Shown here one piece after another: positions 54,789 to 64,000 of a stretch of DNA of 64,000 nucleotides. Origin of the DNA: Rhizobium bangladeshense. GTDB taxonomy: Bacteria > Pseudomonadota > Alphaproteobacteria > Rhizobiales > Rhizobiaceae. The DNA lies in NCBI RefSeq assembly GCF_017357245.1, contig NZ_CP071614.1, positions 186,001 to 250,000 of the forward strand, read 5' to 3'. The notes under the pieces were generated by a model. The model was not told the origin of the DNA and did not search any database. It saw nothing but the letters and a program-made list of their open reading frames with translations. How positions within the stretch are numbered: position 1 is the first letter of the stretch; the number at the start of each line of letters is the position of its first letter. Both the position numbers and the translations under genes were made by a program.

Positions 54789-56021
54789 ATGACTGACACT
54801 GTTCTCGACCGCTTTCTCCGTTATATCGTGATCGACACCCAATCCGATCCCTCCTCATCGACGCAGCCTACCACCGAGAAGCAGAAGGATCTCGGACGGC
54901 AGCTGGTGGACGAACTGCTGGAAATGGGCCTTTCCGATGCGCATCTCGATGAACACGGCTATGTCTATGCCACCATTCCGGCCAATAGCGGCAAGGCGGT
55001 GCCGGTCATCTGTTTCTGCTCCCATATGGATACGGCGCCCGATTTCACCGGCACCGATGTCAAGCCGCAGATCGTCCGGAATTATGCCGGCGGCGATATC
55101 AGGCTTAGTGGCGATTCGGGTCGGGTGATCCGTGTCGCCGAGCATCCGGAGCTGAACAACCAGATCGGCAACGACATCGTCACGACCGATGGAACGACAT
55201 TGCTCGGCGCCGATGACAAGGCGGGACTGGCAGAAATCATGACCGCGGCCCAGATTCTTGTCGACAATCCCGATATCCGCCACGGAACGATCAAGATACT
55301 GTTTACGCCCGACGAGGAAGTCGGTCGCGGCGTCAACAAGGTCGACCTGGTCAAACTCGGAGCGGACTTCGCCTATACGATGGATGGCGAGACGGCGGGC
55401 CACATTGAGGACGAAACCTTTTCGGCGGACGGTGTCGAGATCAGCATAACAGGCGTGGCGATCCATCCCGGTTTTGCCAAGGACCGTATGGAAAATGCCA
55501 TCAAGATCGCCGGCGCCATCATCGACCGGCTGCCGAAGGACCTGGCGCCGGAGACGACTGAAGGCAAGCAGGGCTTTATCCATCCAGTCGGCGTGACCGG
55601 CTCGATGGAAAAGGCGTCGCTGAGCTTCATCATCCGCGATTTCACCGACGAGGGGTTGGCGGAAAAGGAGGCCTTGCTCGAAGCGATGGTGAAGGAGGTC
55701 ATGGCCGGCTATCCCGGCTCGACCTATCATTTTGAGGTGACGGAACAATATCGCAACATGAAGACGGTGCTCGACCGCCATCCGGAGATTGTCGCTAACG
55801 CGCTTGAAGCCGTGCGCCGTGCCGGCATGACGCCGGTGCGCGGCAGCATTCGCGGCGGCACCGACGGCTCGCGCCTCTCCTTCATGGGGCTGCCGTGCCC
55901 GAACATTTTCGCCGGCGGCCATGCCTTCCACTCGCCGCTCGAATGGGTGAGCCGACAGGATATGGAAAAGGCCGTTCAAACGATCGTAGAACTTGCGAAG
56001 GTCTGGGAAGAGCGCGCTTAA
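54789..56021 (+). CDS. pepT: peptidase T (tripeptidase)
   Basis: This 410-residue M20 metallopeptidase has the two-zinc site motifs CFCSHMDTAPDF (His79, Asp81), LLGADDKAGLAEI and FTPDEEVGRG, plus GGTDGSRLSFMGLPCPN and the final GGHAFHSPLEWVS. It removes the N-terminal residue of tripeptides in the cytoplasm. ATG 54789 (MTDTVLDRFLRYI) is the family start; the frame to 54711 adds a non-homologous 26 residues. Confidence 0.93.
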   Translation: MTDTVLDRFLRYIVIDTQSDPSSSTQPTTEKQKDLGRQLVDELLEMGLSDAHLDEHGYVYATIPANSGKAVPVICFCSHMDTAPDFTGTDVKPQIVRNYAGGDIRLSGDSGRVIRVAEHPELNNQIGNDIVTTDGTTLLGADDKAGLAEIMTAAQILVDNPDIRHGTIKILFTPDEEVGRGVNKVDLVKLGADFAYTMDGETAGHIEDETFSADGVEISITGVAIHPGFAKDRMENAIKIAGAIIDRLPKDLAPETTEGKQGFIHPVGVTGSMEKASLSFIIRDFTDEGLAEKEALLEAMVKEVMAGYPGSTYHFEVTEQYRNMKTVLDRHPEIVANALEAVRRAGMTPVRGSIRGGTDGSRLSFMGLPCPNIFAGGHAFHSPLEWVSRQDMEKAVQTIVELAKVWEERA

Positions 56022-56047
56022 GACGCTCTTCCTCACTGAACGACATG

Positions 56048-56872
56048 TCAGCCGCCATTTGCCGGAATGTCCCCGCGCAACATGACGCTGTCATAGGCGG
56101 GGCGGGGGGTCGGAATCGCTATGCGCATTCCCGGCTCGGGTCCGGCCGAAGGTTCCGGCGCGGTTACCGGCGCCGTTATCTGCATCGGTGCCGTGCTCGC
56201 CGTGGCCATGGGATCGGGAGCCGGCAGGGGAACGGGGACGGCCGAGGGTATCAGAGCCTCGAATTGCGGCGGCAGCATGCTCTCGCCAGGCACATAATTC
56301 ATCGCCACCTCATAGGAAGGCAGCGGCGGCGGCGTTTGAAGCGTGCCGTTGGAGTCGCGCTTTTCGTAGAAGGCGTTGCCGCCGGCGACCGTCACATAAT
56401 GCATGTTGTTATAGGGGAATTTCAGCCCTTCGGTGTGAAAGAACATCGCATCCTTCACCGCCGGATGACGCGCGCCCTTCAAGAGGATCGCATCGGCGGC
56501 GGTGGCAAGCTGCGGTTCGGCCTGCGGCTTGACTTCGCGCGTCATTACGCCGGGCGCAAACTGCTTCTCCTGGGCGACAACGCCACAGATCGACGGCGGG
56601 TAGGCGCCTGAAGTCAGCCTGTTCATGACGACGGTGCCGACGGCGAGATAACCGTCTTCGTCGGAATGCTGTGATTCGAAATACATCGCGCGCTTCAGGC
56701 AGTCGCGATCCTTGGCGGTATAATTGAAAGTCACTTTCGCCGGTTGAACCTGCGTCGTCTTGGTTTTTGCCGCCGTCGTCGCCGGCTTTGGTGTTGTGGT
56801 GCAGCCTGTAGCCGCCAGTCCTACGAATAAAATCCCGACCAGGGATTTTCCAAAGGAAATCTCCGCCCTCAA
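56048..56872 (-). CDS. SleB-family cell wall hydrolase lipoprotein
   Basis: This 274-residue protein has a lipobox (GLAATGC, Cys24), a linker, and a hydrolase_2/SleB domain (about 55-165) with the candidate catalytic Glu66 in RAMYFESQHSDEDGYLAVGTV and FHTEGLKFPYNN. A Pro/Ala-rich tail follows (205-274). It should cut peptidoglycan in the periplasm or spore-unrelated wall turnover. Convergent with pepT, 26 bases apart. Confidence 0.83.
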   Translation of the reverse strand: MRAEISFGKSLVGILFVGLAATGCTTTPKPATTAAKTKTTQVQPAKVTFNYTAKDRDCLKRAMYFESQHSDEDGYLAVGTVVMNRLTSGAYPPSICGVVAQEKQFAPGVMTREVKPQAEPQLATAADAILLKGARHPAVKDAMFFHTEGLKFPYNNMHYVTVAGGNAFYEKRDSNGTLQTPPPLPSYEVAMNYVPGESMLPPQFEALIPSAVPVPLPAPDPMATASTAPMQITAPVTAPEPSAGPEPGMRIAIPTPRPAYDSVMLRGDIPANGG

Positions 56873-57120
56873 CGCCAGGTGCCTCCTATTGGATTAGTCC
56901 AGCCCTTTATGATTAACGCGAAAAGTTTTACCCGGCATGTTACAAAAATACAAACAACCTGCGATCACAAAAAGCCCCGGGGACTCTCGCCATATGCGAT
57001 TCCTGCGATGATCCCCGCTGCCACCCGCCGCATTATCCCTCAGGTTTGAGGGATCGCAGACAATTCAAGCCGTTACTGCGCGATGTGCGCGCCGGAAAGG
57101 CACGTGTGGCGTACTTCAAA
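56873..57120. other. spacer with a short perfect hairpin
   Basis: It holds the promoter of the SleB gene and the end of the cys operon. ATCCCTCA/TGAGGGAT around a four-base loop near 57035-57055 may stop cysA transcripts, though no T-run follows. Confidence 0.3.
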
Positions 57121-58161
57121 TCAGCTGTGAAAGAGCTTCCAGCGGGTCGGCTTGAAGGCGACTCGATTGCGGTCGAGCCGGTCAGCCTCGCTCGGCGGTA
57201 GCTCGATTTCGATATGCGGGCGGTCATTGCCGATATCGAGCTCGATATGGCGCGTACCGGCCACGCGCCGGCTGGAAACGCGCTGACCGGCAATGCAGTT
57301 TTCAGCTGATTCGCAGAGCCTGACATCATGCGGGCGGAAGTAGAGCTGCGCCGGTCCATCCGGCTCGCCAGCGGCATTGAGGCCGAGCGAGCGACCTTCG
57401 AAGAGGATGTCGCCGCCTGATATATCGACCTGCAGGCAGTTCGATTGACCGATGAAGCCGAAGACGAAGGGCGAGTTCGGATTATCGTAGACTTCATCGG
57501 GTGTTCCGACCTGTTCGATCGCGCCCTGGCTCATGACGACGACCCGGTCGGCAAGCTCAAGCGCCTCGTCCTGGTCGTGGGTGACGAAAACGGTGGTGTG
57601 GCCGGTGCGGTCGTGGATCTCGCGCAGCCATTTGCGCAGGTCCTTGCGCACCTGGGCATCGAGCGCACCGAAGGGTTCGTCGAGCAGAAGCACGTTCGGC
57701 TCGACGGCCATGGCGCGGGCGAGCGCCACGCGCTGGCGCTGGCCGCCGGAAAGCTGGGCGGGATAGCGTTTTTCGAGACCTGATAGCTGGACGAGTTCGA
57801 GCAGTTCAAGCGCCCGCTGGCGGATGTCTGCCTTCGCCGGACGCCGCGCACCCTTTCTGACCCTCAGGCCGAAGGAGACGTTGTCGAGCACCGTCATGTA
57901 GCGGAAGAGAGCATAATGCTGGAAGACGAAGCCGATATTGCGTTGCTGCACTGATTTCTTAGAGGCATCCTCCTCGCCGAAGAAAATCTGCCCTTCGGTC
58001 GGGCTTTCCAAGCCGGCGATCAGGCGCAGCAATGTCGTCTTGCCCGATCCCGAAGGGCCGAGCAGTGCGATCAGCTCGCCCGAGCGGATGTCGAGCGAGA
58101 CATCGTGCAGCGCCGGAAAACGCTCGAATTCCTTGCGGATGTTTTGAACACGTACTTCCAT
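57121..58161 (-). CDS. cysA: sulfate/thiosulfate ABC transporter ATP-binding protein
   Basis: This 346-residue ATPase has Walker A GPSGSGKTT (35-43), the Q-loop FQHYALFRYM, the signature LSGGQRQRVALARAM, Walker B NVLLLDEPFG, and a C-terminal TOBE-type domain (QLYFRPHDVRLC). It drives sulfate uptake as the last gene of sbp-cysT-cysW-cysA. Gap to cysW is 10 bases. Confidence 0.92.
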   Translation of the reverse strand: MEVRVQNIRKEFERFPALHDVSLDIRSGELIALLGPSGSGKTTLLRLIAGLESPTEGQIFFGEEDASKKSVQQRNIGFVFQHYALFRYMTVLDNVSFGLRVRKGARRPAKADIRQRALELLELVQLSGLEKRYPAQLSGGQRQRVALARAMAVEPNVLLLDEPFGALDAQVRKDLRKWLREIHDRTGHTTVFVTHDQDEALELADRVVVMSQGAIEQVGTPDEVYDNPNSPFVFGFIGQSNCLQVDISGGDILFEGRSLGLNAAGEPDGPAQLYFRPHDVRLCESAENCIAGQRVSSRRVAGTRHIELDIGNDRPHIEIELPPSEADRLDRNRVAFKPTRWKLFHS

Positions 58162-58171
58162 TTCAGATCCT

Positions 58172-59044
58172 TCAGTGCCGCCGGCTGGCGGATATTTCGG
58201 CGCTGTAGCGCATTTCCAGCAGCGTCTTCAAAACAAGGGTCACGAGCGCCAGCAGAGCCAAGAGGGTGGCGACGGCAAAAGCGCCGGTGAAATTATATTC
58301 GTTGTAGAGAATTTCCACCTGCAGCGGCATGGTATTCGTCTGGCCGCGAATATGACCGGAGACGACCGACACGGCGCCGAATTCACCCATGGCGCGGGCG
58401 TTGCAGAGCAGCACGCCGTAGAGCAGACCCCACTTGATGTTCGGCAGCGTCACGTACCAGAAGGTTTGCCAGCCGCTGGCGCCGAGCGACAGGGCGGCCT
58501 CCTCGTCGGCGGTTCCCTGTTCCTGCATCAGCGGGATCAACTCGCGGGCGACGAAGGGGAAGGTGACGAACATGGTGGCGAGCACCAACCCCGGCACGGC
58601 GAACAGGATCTTGATGTCATAGGCACTGAGCCATTGGCCGAGCCAGGTATTGGCGCCGAATAGAAGCACGAAGACCAGACCTGATATGACCGGTGAAACC
58701 GAGAAAGGCAGGTCGATCAGCGTCGTCAGAAAGGCCTTGCCCTTGAACTCGAACTTGGCGATCGCCCATGCAGCGGCCACCCCGAAGGCGAGGTTGAGCG
58801 GCACGCTAATGCCGGCGACGATCAGTGTCAGGCGGATCGCCGAGAAGGTTTCGGCATCGATCAGCGCTTCGAGAAACGGGCCGGCGCCCTTGCGGAAAGC
58901 CTCGACGAAGACGGCGGCGAGCGGCAGCAGCAGGATCAGCAGCAGGAAGACGAGCGAAACGGCGATCAGGCTGTAGCGCGCGATCCGGTTTTCGGTCGTC
59001 ACCGAACGCAGCTTTGCCGGTTGGACGGTCGCATCAAGCGCCAT
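58172..59044 (-). CDS. cysW: sulfate ABC transporter permease CysW
   Basis: This 290-residue protein has six helices and the permease EAA loop [22 protein letters not shown] near 182-203, and [17 protein letters not shown], typical of CysW. It pairs with CysT in the inner membrane. Its start overlaps the cysT stop by 11 bases. Confidence 0.92.
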   Translation of the reverse strand: MALDATVQPAKLRSVTTENRIARYSLIAVSLVFLLLILLLPLAAVFVEAFRKGAGPFLEALIDAETFSAIRLTLIVAGISVPLNLAFGVAAAWAIAKFEFKGKAFLTTLIDLPFSVSPVISGLVFVLLFGANTWLGQWLSAYDIKILFAVPGLVLATMFVTFPFVARELIPLMQEQGTADEEAALSLGASGWQTFWYVTLPNIKWGLLYGVLLCNARAMGEFGAVSVVSGHIRGQTNTMPLQVEILYNEYNFTGAFAVATLLALLALVTLVLKTLLEMRYSAEISASRRH

Positions 59045-59891
59045 AGCCGTACCTCCGCCTGCTCCAGCTCTGGATGAGGTTGATGACCAGCAGCATGGCG
59101 AAGGAGATGATCAGCATGATCGCTGCAATGCCGGTCGCCGCCGCATAATTATATTCTTCGAGTTTGATGACAATCAGCAGTGGGGCGATCTCCGATTTGA
59201 ACGGCAGGTTGCCGGCGATGAAGATGACCGAGCCGTATTCGCCGACGCCGCGGGCAAAGGCGAGCGCAAAGCCGGTGAGCACGGCCGGCGCCAATCCCGG
59301 CAGCAGCACGCGGAAAATCGTCTGCAGGCGGTTGGCGCCGAGCGTTGCCGCAGCCTCTTCCACCTCCTTGTCGATTTCCTCCATGACCGGCTGCACGGTG
59401 CGTACCACGAAGGGAAGGCCGACGAAGATCAGCGCCACGACGATGCCGGCCGGAGTAAAGGCTATCTTGATGCCAAGCGGCGTCAGGAACTGGCCTATCC
59501 AGCCGTTCGGCGCATAGAGCGTCGTCAGCGCGATGCCCGCAACGGCGGTCGGCAGCGCGAAAGGCAGATCGACCATGGCGTCGATGATGCGCTTGCCGGG
59601 GAACCGGTAACGCACAAGCACCCAGGCGAGGATGATGCCGAAGACCGCATTGACAATAGCGGCGATGAAGGCGCTGCCGAAGCTGATGCGCAGCGCGTTC
59701 AAAGTGCGCGGATCGACCGCGATCGACCAGAATTTCTCCCAGCCGAGCGCGCTCGACCGGACGGCGAGGCCCGAGAGCGGGATGAGGATCAGAAGGGTGA
59801 GCCAGGTCAATGTAAGGCCGAGCGCCATTCCGAAACCCGGAATGACGCTCGGCCGTTTGAACCGCCACCGCGTGGGGCTATGTGCTTTCAT
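59034..59891 (-). CDS. cysT: sulfate ABC transporter permease CysT
   Basis: This 285-residue protein has six helices, [20 protein letters not shown] and the EAA loop [21 protein letters not shown] near 178-198, then [20 protein letters not shown], the CysT/CysU pattern. It is eight bases after sbp. Confidence 0.92.
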   Translation of the reverse strand: MKAHSPTRWRFKRPSVIPGFGMALGLTLTWLTLLILIPLSGLAVRSSALGWEKFWSIAVDPRTLNALRISFGSAFIAAIVNAVFGIILAWVLVRYRFPGKRIIDAMVDLPFALPTAVAGIALTTLYAPNGWIGQFLTPLGIKIAFTPAGIVVALIFVGLPFVVRTVQPVMEEIDKEVEEAAATLGANRLQTIFRVLLPGLAPAVLTGFALAFARGVGEYGSVIFIAGNLPFKSEIAPLLIVIKLEEYNYAAATGIAAIMLIISFAMLLVINLIQSWSRRRYGYGA

Positions 59892-59899
59892 GAAGTCTA

Positions 59900-60925
59900 T
59901 TATTGTGCCGGCTTGTAGATTTGGTCAAATACGCCGCCATCCCCGAAGAATTTCGGCTGCGCCTCTTTCCAGCCGCCGAAATCGTCGATGGTGGCAAGCG
60001 TCAGCTTCGGGAAGCGGGCGATGTCGGCCGGATCGGCGGCTTCAGGCTTGATCGGCCGGTAATAATGCTTTGCGGCGATCTTCTGGCCTTCATCGGAATA
60101 GAGGTAGTTGAGATAGCCTTCGGCGACCTTGCGCGTGCCCTTCTTGTCGACATTGCCGTCAACGACGGCGACCGGCGGGTCGGCACGGATGGAGAAGGTC
60201 GGCGTCACGATCTCGAACTGATCGGGGCCGAGCTCTTCGAGCGAGAGATAAGCTTCGTTTTCCCAGGCGAGCAGCACGTCGCCGAGGCCGCGCTGGACGA
60301 AAGTGGTCGTGGCGCCGCGTGCACCGGTATCGAGAACCGGAACGTGCTGCAGCAGCTTGCCGACATAGTCCTGCGCCTTGGCATCATCACCGCCATTCGC
60401 CTGCTTGGCCCATGCCCAGGCGGCAAGAAAATTCCAACGGGCGCCGCCCGAGGTTTTCGGATTGGGCGTGATGACCTGCACGTCATCCTTGATCAGGTCG
60501 CCCCAATCTTTGATGCCCTTCGGGTTGCCTTTGCGGACGAGGAAAACAATCGTCGAGGTGTAGGGCGTCGAATTGTTCGGGAGCTTGCTCTTCCAATCGG
60601 CCGGAATCTTGCCAGTTGCCTTGGCGATGGCGTCGATATCGCCTTCAAGGGCAAGCGTGACGACATCTGCGTCGAGGCCGTCGATGACAGAACGCGCCTG
60701 GGCGCCGGAGCCGCCATGAGAGGCTTTGATCGTAACGGTTTCACCAGTGTCCTTCTGCCACTTGGCGGCAAAGGCAGCATTGAAATCCTTGTACAATTCG
60801 CGCGTCGGGTCATAGGAAACGTTAAGCAGCGCCTGATCCGCGTATGACGGCGCAACGCTCGCGATGACGAAGCTGCCTGCCATGACCGCGGCTGCGAGGA
60901 GCCGGGTGAGCCGTATTGTCTGCAT
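59900..60925 (-). CDS. sbp: sulfate-binding periplasmic protein
   Basis: This 341-residue protein has a signal peptide (ending PSYADQ), [35 protein letters not shown] and the family signature [17 protein letters not shown]. It binds sulfate without metal and feeds CysTW. AGGAGGG precedes the ATG. It heads the operon; control by sulfur supply is likely, but no operator was recognised. Confidence 0.92.
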   Translation of the reverse strand: MQTIRLTRLLAAAVMAGSFVIASVAPSYADQALLNVSYDPTRELYKDFNAAFAAKWQKDTGETVTIKASHGGSGAQARSVIDGLDADVVTLALEGDIDAIAKATGKIPADWKSKLPNNSTPYTSTIVFLVRKGNPKGIKDWGDLIKDDVQVITPNPKTSGGARWNFLAAWAWAKQANGGDDAKAQDYVGKLLQHVPVLDTGARGATTTFVQRGLGDVLLAWENEAYLSLEELGPDQFEIVTPTFSIRADPPVAVVDGNVDKKGTRKVAEGYLNYLYSDEGQKIAAKHYYRPIKPEAADPADIARFPKLTLATIDDFGGWKEAQPKFFGDGGVFDQIYKPAQ

Positions 60926-61283
60926 GGGAACCCTCCTGTTTCTGTCTTAACTCTATCAAGTCAGTCGTATAATGAAACGAAACATCTTCCGGTTCTGGGG
61001 GGTCGCTTAGAATGTCATTCCATTTGAGGGTCGATTTTGAAATGGACGCGCCAGAGTTGGCCGCGGCCAATCGCACTGCCGCCGCCGCCTTGCCGCAGAA
61101 CCGTGTTTTTTTCGCCACAGTTCCTCCACATCAGACGCGGGCAATGCTGATTTTTGCCCATGTTTTGCCGCGATGACGCTTGCGGATTCCTATATGGCGG
61201 CGGTGCGGTCGTATCGCCGGCCGCTACGTGGGGGCATCCCTTGAAATGCGCCTCACACTCCAAACCTGTTAGGGCCATTCAAA
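60926..61283. promoter_or_regulatory. divergent control region of sbp and the porin gene
   Basis: This stretch of about 360 bases between divergent genes contains no ORF of merit. The porin side has a long leader-like segment with TTGCGG and TATATG around 61180-61195 as possible promoter parts. No CysB-like or stress-sigma box can be assigned with confidence. Confidence 0.35.
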
Positions 61284-62300
61284 ATGAATATCAGAACTAT
61301 CCTTTTTGCCTCCGTTGCCGCCCTTGCCGCGGCCTCCGGAGCACGCGCAGCCGACGCCATCGTGGCGGCGGAACCCGAGCCCGTGGAATATGTTCGCGTT
61401 TGCGACGCCTACGGTACCGGCTATTTTTATATTCCGGGAACGGAAACATGCCTTTCGATCGGCGGTTACATCCGTACCGAAGTGCGCTTCGGTGACAACA
61501 TTGCCGGCGATTCCGACGTAAACTTCTGGACTCGCGGTCAGGTCACCTTCCAGGCCAAGAACGACACCGAGTACGGCACGCTTACCGGTGTCATGACGCT
61601 GCGTTACAACGTCAATAATGCCTCCGATCAGGAAGCGCTGCTGGATGAAGGCTACCTCGATATCGCCGGTTTCCGCGTCGGTAAGCTGTACAGCTGGTGG
61701 GACGACGACATGAGCGGCGAGACCGACACGCTTGCCAGCAACGAGACGACCCACAACTCGATCCGTTATCAGTACGAGAATGGTGCCTTCGCGGCCGGCC
61801 TCTCGATCGATGAGCTGGAAGAAGACTACGCCACCAAGCCGGGCGAAGGCCCGAACAACTTCGGTGTGGCAGGCCAGGTCTCCTACAAGGCCGGCGCTAT
61901 CAGCGCTTACCTGCTCGCCGGTTATGACACCGACACCAGCGAAGTCGCGGTCCGCGGTATCGTCTATGCCGATATCGGCCCAGGCACGCTCGGCATTGCC
62001 GGCATTTGGGCAAGCGGCGCCAACTACTACTACGAAGAGTCCGAATGGACGATCGCAGCAGAATATGCCTTGAAGATCAACGATAAGTGGAAGATCACTC
62101 CCGGCTTCCAGTACTTCGAGAACATCGCTCTCGAAGCTGACGGCAATGGCTTCACCGGCGGAAGCGCCTACACGACCGGTGTGACGATCGACTACCAGAT
62201 CGTCGAAGACCTGCGTTCGAAGCTCAGCGTGCAATATCACGATGAGGACGAAGGTGACGACGAAGTGTTCGGCTTCCTGCGCTTCCAGCGCGATTTCTAA
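61284..62300 (+). CDS. ropA: outer-membrane porin of the RopA family
   Basis: This 338-residue protein has a signal peptide (ending GARAAD), the rhizobial porin start EPVEYVRVCDAYGTGYFYIP with paired cysteines at the start of the mature protein, GGYIRTEVRFGDN, repeated amphipathic beta strands, and the C-terminal Phe needed for outer-membrane insertion (RFQRDF). It forms a trimeric general porin. A strong terminator follows. Rhizobium genomes carry several ropA paralogues, so the exact copy is not resolved. Confidence 0.92.
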   Translation: MNIRTILFASVAALAAASGARAADAIVAAEPEPVEYVRVCDAYGTGYFYIPGTETCLSIGGYIRTEVRFGDNIAGDSDVNFWTRGQVTFQAKNDTEYGTLTGVMTLRYNVNNASDQEALLDEGYLDIAGFRVGKLYSWWDDDMSGETDTLASNETTHNSIRYQYENGAFAAGLSIDELEEDYATKPGEGPNNFGVAGQVSYKAGAISAYLLAGYDTDTSEVAVRGIVYADIGPGTLGIAGIWASGANYYYEESEWTIAAEYALKINDKWKITPGFQYFENIALEADGNGFTGGSAYTTGVTIDYQIVEDLRSKLSVQYHDEDEGDDEVFGFLRFQRDF

Positions 62301-62323
62301 GATCGTCTGATTGCAGCGAGTGG

Positions 62324-62350
62324 GGCGCGGCCTTTGGGCCGCGCCTTTTT
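62324..62350 (+). terminator. rho-independent terminator of the porin gene
   Basis: GGCGCGGCC (62324-62332), loop TTTG, GGCCGCGCC (62337-62345), then TTTTT at 62346-62350: a textbook hairpin and T-run 23 bases after the stop. Confidence 0.85.
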
Positions 62351-62805
62351 CATGCCCGTGAATCGGCGATGAAGCCGGAATAGAATTCGTCCGCCGTCCT
62401 TGCCTTGCGTATGGCGGCCAGCAAGCCATCCGATTGCAGCCTCCGGGCAATGGCAGACAGCACGTTCAGATATTCGCCGCGGTTGTTCTCCCCGAAAAGC
62501 AGCACGAAGGCGATGTCGGTCGGGATATCGTCGATCGCCTCGAAATCCAGTGGCTGCGCGAAACGGATGAGGACGCCGCGCGGGCTCGTCATGCCCTCGA
62601 TGGCGGCATGCGGAATGGCTATGCCGTTGCCGATGCCCGTGGAGCCGAGCCTCTCACGCGCTTCGAGCTCCTTCAGGATGATTTGGCTGTCGACGGAGAA
62701 GGCCCTGGCGGTCTTTTCGGCGATAATCTGCAGCGCGCGCCATTTCGTCGGTGCCGAGACGCCGATGAAAGTGTGCTCCGGCCGGATGATGTTGGGAAGG
62801 TTCAT
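62350..62805 (-). CDS. PTS IIA (EIIA-Ntr type) regulatory protein
   Basis: This 151-residue EIIA-fold protein has the phospho-acceptor His66 in GIAIPHAAIEG and AFVLLFGENNRGEYLNVLSAIARRL, as in PtsN. It is not next to rpoN, so it is a paralogue; its place right after kdpDE suggests a link to potassium control, which is known for PtsN in other bacteria. ATG 62805 (MNLPNIIRPEHTF) is the family start; the frame up to 62985 overlaps kdpE. Confidence 0.82.
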   Translation of the reverse strand: MNLPNIIRPEHTFIGVSAPTKWRALQIIAEKTARAFSVDSQIILKELEARERLGSTGIGNGIAIPHAAIEGMTSPRGVLIRFAQPLDFEAIDDIPTDIAFVLLFGENNRGEYLNVLSAIARRLQSDGLLAAIRKARTADEFYSGFIADSRA

Positions 62806-62846
62806 GGCATTCTCGATAAGTGTTGTCGAACACCGGGAGAGAGAGA

Positions 62847-63539
62847 TCAGTCCGGTTCCCTGAGCCGATAGCCGACGCCGGTCTCGGTGGTGATATAGTG
62901 CGGCTGGTCGGGACTTTGCTCGACCTTTTGCCTGAGCTGCCTGATGTAGACGCGCAGATATTGCACATCGGCTGCCGGCCCCCATACCTGCTTTAAGAGA
63001 AACTGGTGTGTCAGCACCTTGCCTGCATGCTGGGCGAGCACGCGCAGGATGTCATATTCCTTCGGCGACAATTTAATCTCCTCGCCGTCAACCTTGACGA
63101 TGCGCTTGACGAGGTCGACCGATAGCCCGCCAGTCTGGAAGATCGCCTTTTCGCCCTGCTGCTGCAAGCGATGGCGCAGCGCCACGCGGATGCGGGCACC
63201 AAGTTCGTTGATGCCGAAGGGCTTGGTGACGTAATCGTCGGCGCCGCTTTCCAGCGCCTTGACGATGCCTGCCTCATCGGTGCGGCTGGACAGGATGACG
63301 ACGGGTATGGAATGCCCTTCGTCTCGCCATGCCTGCAGCAGGTCATGGCCCGATATGTCCGGCAGGCCGAGATCGAGCAAGATGAGGTCGGGCCTGGAGT
63401 CGGCGACCGCCTGACGCGCGCTCGAGGCATTCGGCGCCTCCTGTACTTCATAGCCTTGTGCGGTCAGGCCGACGCGGAGCAGTTTGCGTATCGGAGGCTC
63501 GTCGTCGACGACGAGGATTTTGACGGCTGAACCGGTCAT
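62847..63539 (-). CDS. kdpE: response regulator KdpE
   Basis: This 230-residue OmpR-family regulator has a receiver with Asp56 (ILLDLGLPD), Thr/Ser and Lys switch residues (VVILSSRTDE, YVTKPFG), and a winged-helix output (EIKLSPKEYDILRVLAQHAGK, YLRVYIRQLRQKVE). The sequence is characteristic of KdpE. It activates the kdpFABC potassium pump, expected upstream of kdpD outside the window. The start overlaps the kdpD stop (ATGA). Confidence 0.93.
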   Translation of the reverse strand: MTGSAVKILVVDDEPPIRKLLRVGLTAQGYEVQEAPNASSARQAVADSRPDLILLDLGLPDISGHDLLQAWRDEGHSIPVVILSSRTDEAGIVKALESGADDYVTKPFGINELGARIRVALRHRLQQQGEKAIFQTGGLSVDLVKRIVKVDGEEIKLSPKEYDILRVLAQHAGKVLTHQFLLKQVWGPAADVQYLRVYIRQLRQKVEQSPDQPHYITTETGVGYRLREPD

Positions 63540-64000
63540 TTGAGTTCATCCAGTTTCGGTATGTCGTTGGGTTTCGGCAGACGGATGGTGAAGACCGCGC
63601 CGGGGCGGCTCGCCCGGTTTCCGGCGGTGATCGTGCCGCCCATCGCCTCGATGAAGCCGCGGCAGATGGACAGGCCGAGGCCGGTGCCGGCGCGCACCTG
63701 ATCGCCCTTGCGCACACGGTAGAAGGTGTCGAAGAGACGGGTGAGATCGGCCGCCGGAATGCCCGGGCCCTCGTCCGTGACTTGCAGGACGACGTTATCG
63801 GCATCGGCCCAGCCCTCGATGTGGACCACCGATCCCTCAGGGGCATATTTCGCGGCATTGTCGAGAAGGTTGAAGATCACCTGCTCGAACAGGACGGCAT
63901 CAACACGCACCATCGGCAGGTCAGCGGGAAAACTCGTCTCGGCCTTGTGGTGCTCGAGGATCTTTCCGGCGCGGCGCAGCGCACTGCCGACGATATCGCC
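63536..64000 (-). CDS. kdpD: sensor histidine kinase KdpD (3' part)
   Basis: The frame runs off the window end and encodes the last 154 or so residues: DLPMVRVDAVLFEQVIFNLLDNAAKYAP (N box), TDEGPGIP, and AGTGLGLSICRGFIEAMGG (G boxes) of the kinase ATP domain. The sequence fits KdpD, which senses potassium and turgor. It is coupled to kdpE by overlap. Confidence 0.9.
   Translation of the reverse strand, partial: GDIVGSALRRAGKILEHHKAETSFPADLPMVRVDAVLFEQVIFNLLDNAAKYAPEGSVVHIEGWADADNVVLQVTDEGPGIPAADLTRLFDTFYRVRKGDQVRAGTGLGLSICRGFIEAMGGTITAGNRASRPGAVFTIRLPKPNDIPKLDELK

Overview
The window looks like chromosomal DNA of a fast-growing Rhizobium (R. etli / R. leguminosarum / R. phaseoli type). This rests on high GC with strong GC3, a RopA-type porin, kdpDE followed by a PTS IIA paralogue, a RIME-like intergenic palindrome, DUF982/DUF2934/KGG-type small proteins, and promoters of the alphaproteobacterial EcfG (RpoE2) general-stress class. 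Species assignment is inference; no 16S or marker gene is present.

Layout. 1-9.8 kb: end of a beta-ketoadipate operon (pcaJ-pcaF), a transglutaminase-like protein, a GNAT, an MFS carrier, an SDR, glycogen debranching enzyme glgX and a poxvirus-type topoisomerase IB. 9.0-13.7 kb: GST, DUF3175, a KGG-type stress protein, a His-rich protein and a hybrid histidine kinase. 14.1-21.7 kb: a metal/oxyanion island with a CsoR/RcnR-type repressor, a YqaA-type membrane protein, a NicO-family Ni/Co exporter, an exported protein, an MFS carrier, chromate genes chrA-chrB, and divergently an SOD-rhodanese fusion plus a stand-alone ChrB C-terminal domain. Similar short sequences lie at both edges of this island. 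21.8-25.9 kb: tiny stress-type genes, UdgX, and a cardiolipin-synthase-like PLD next to an EEP phosphatase.

26.0-36.0 kb: two convergent copper operons. The plus-strand one (small membrane and Cys/His-rich proteins, an ICMT homologue, a Cu P-type ATPase, a Met-rich EF-hand protein) is preceded by a perfect FNR/FixK anaerobox. The minus-strand one has a Cys-rich secreted protein, a lipoprotein, a TolC-like protein, a multicopper oxidase, a cupredoxin, CusF, and a DUF411 gene whose signal peptide carries an amber codon. 36.3-46.7 kb: a ferric-iron-type ABC operon, then an FCD regulator, a Cys/Met-type PLP enzyme and a CUT1 sugar-type ABC transporter in one tight unit. 47-52.4 kb: an NHEJ repair cluster (two Ku genes, a short ATP-dependent ligase, three-domain LigD). 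52.7-64 kb: epoxide hydrolase, DUF982, pepT, SleB-type lipoprotein, sulfate importer (sbp-cysT-cysW-cysA), porin, PTS IIA, kdpE and the 3' end of kdpD.

The main linking observation is that seven transcription units (glgX, both sides of the 10.4-10.6 kb divergent region, a tiny-ORF pair, DUF2934, ku and ligD) have GGAAC-N18/19-TT sequences at promoter distance. This suggests that glycogen breakdown, small stress proteins and NHEJ repair are one EcfG-controlled set here. All functional calls come from reading motifs and family resemblance by eye; no database search was run.
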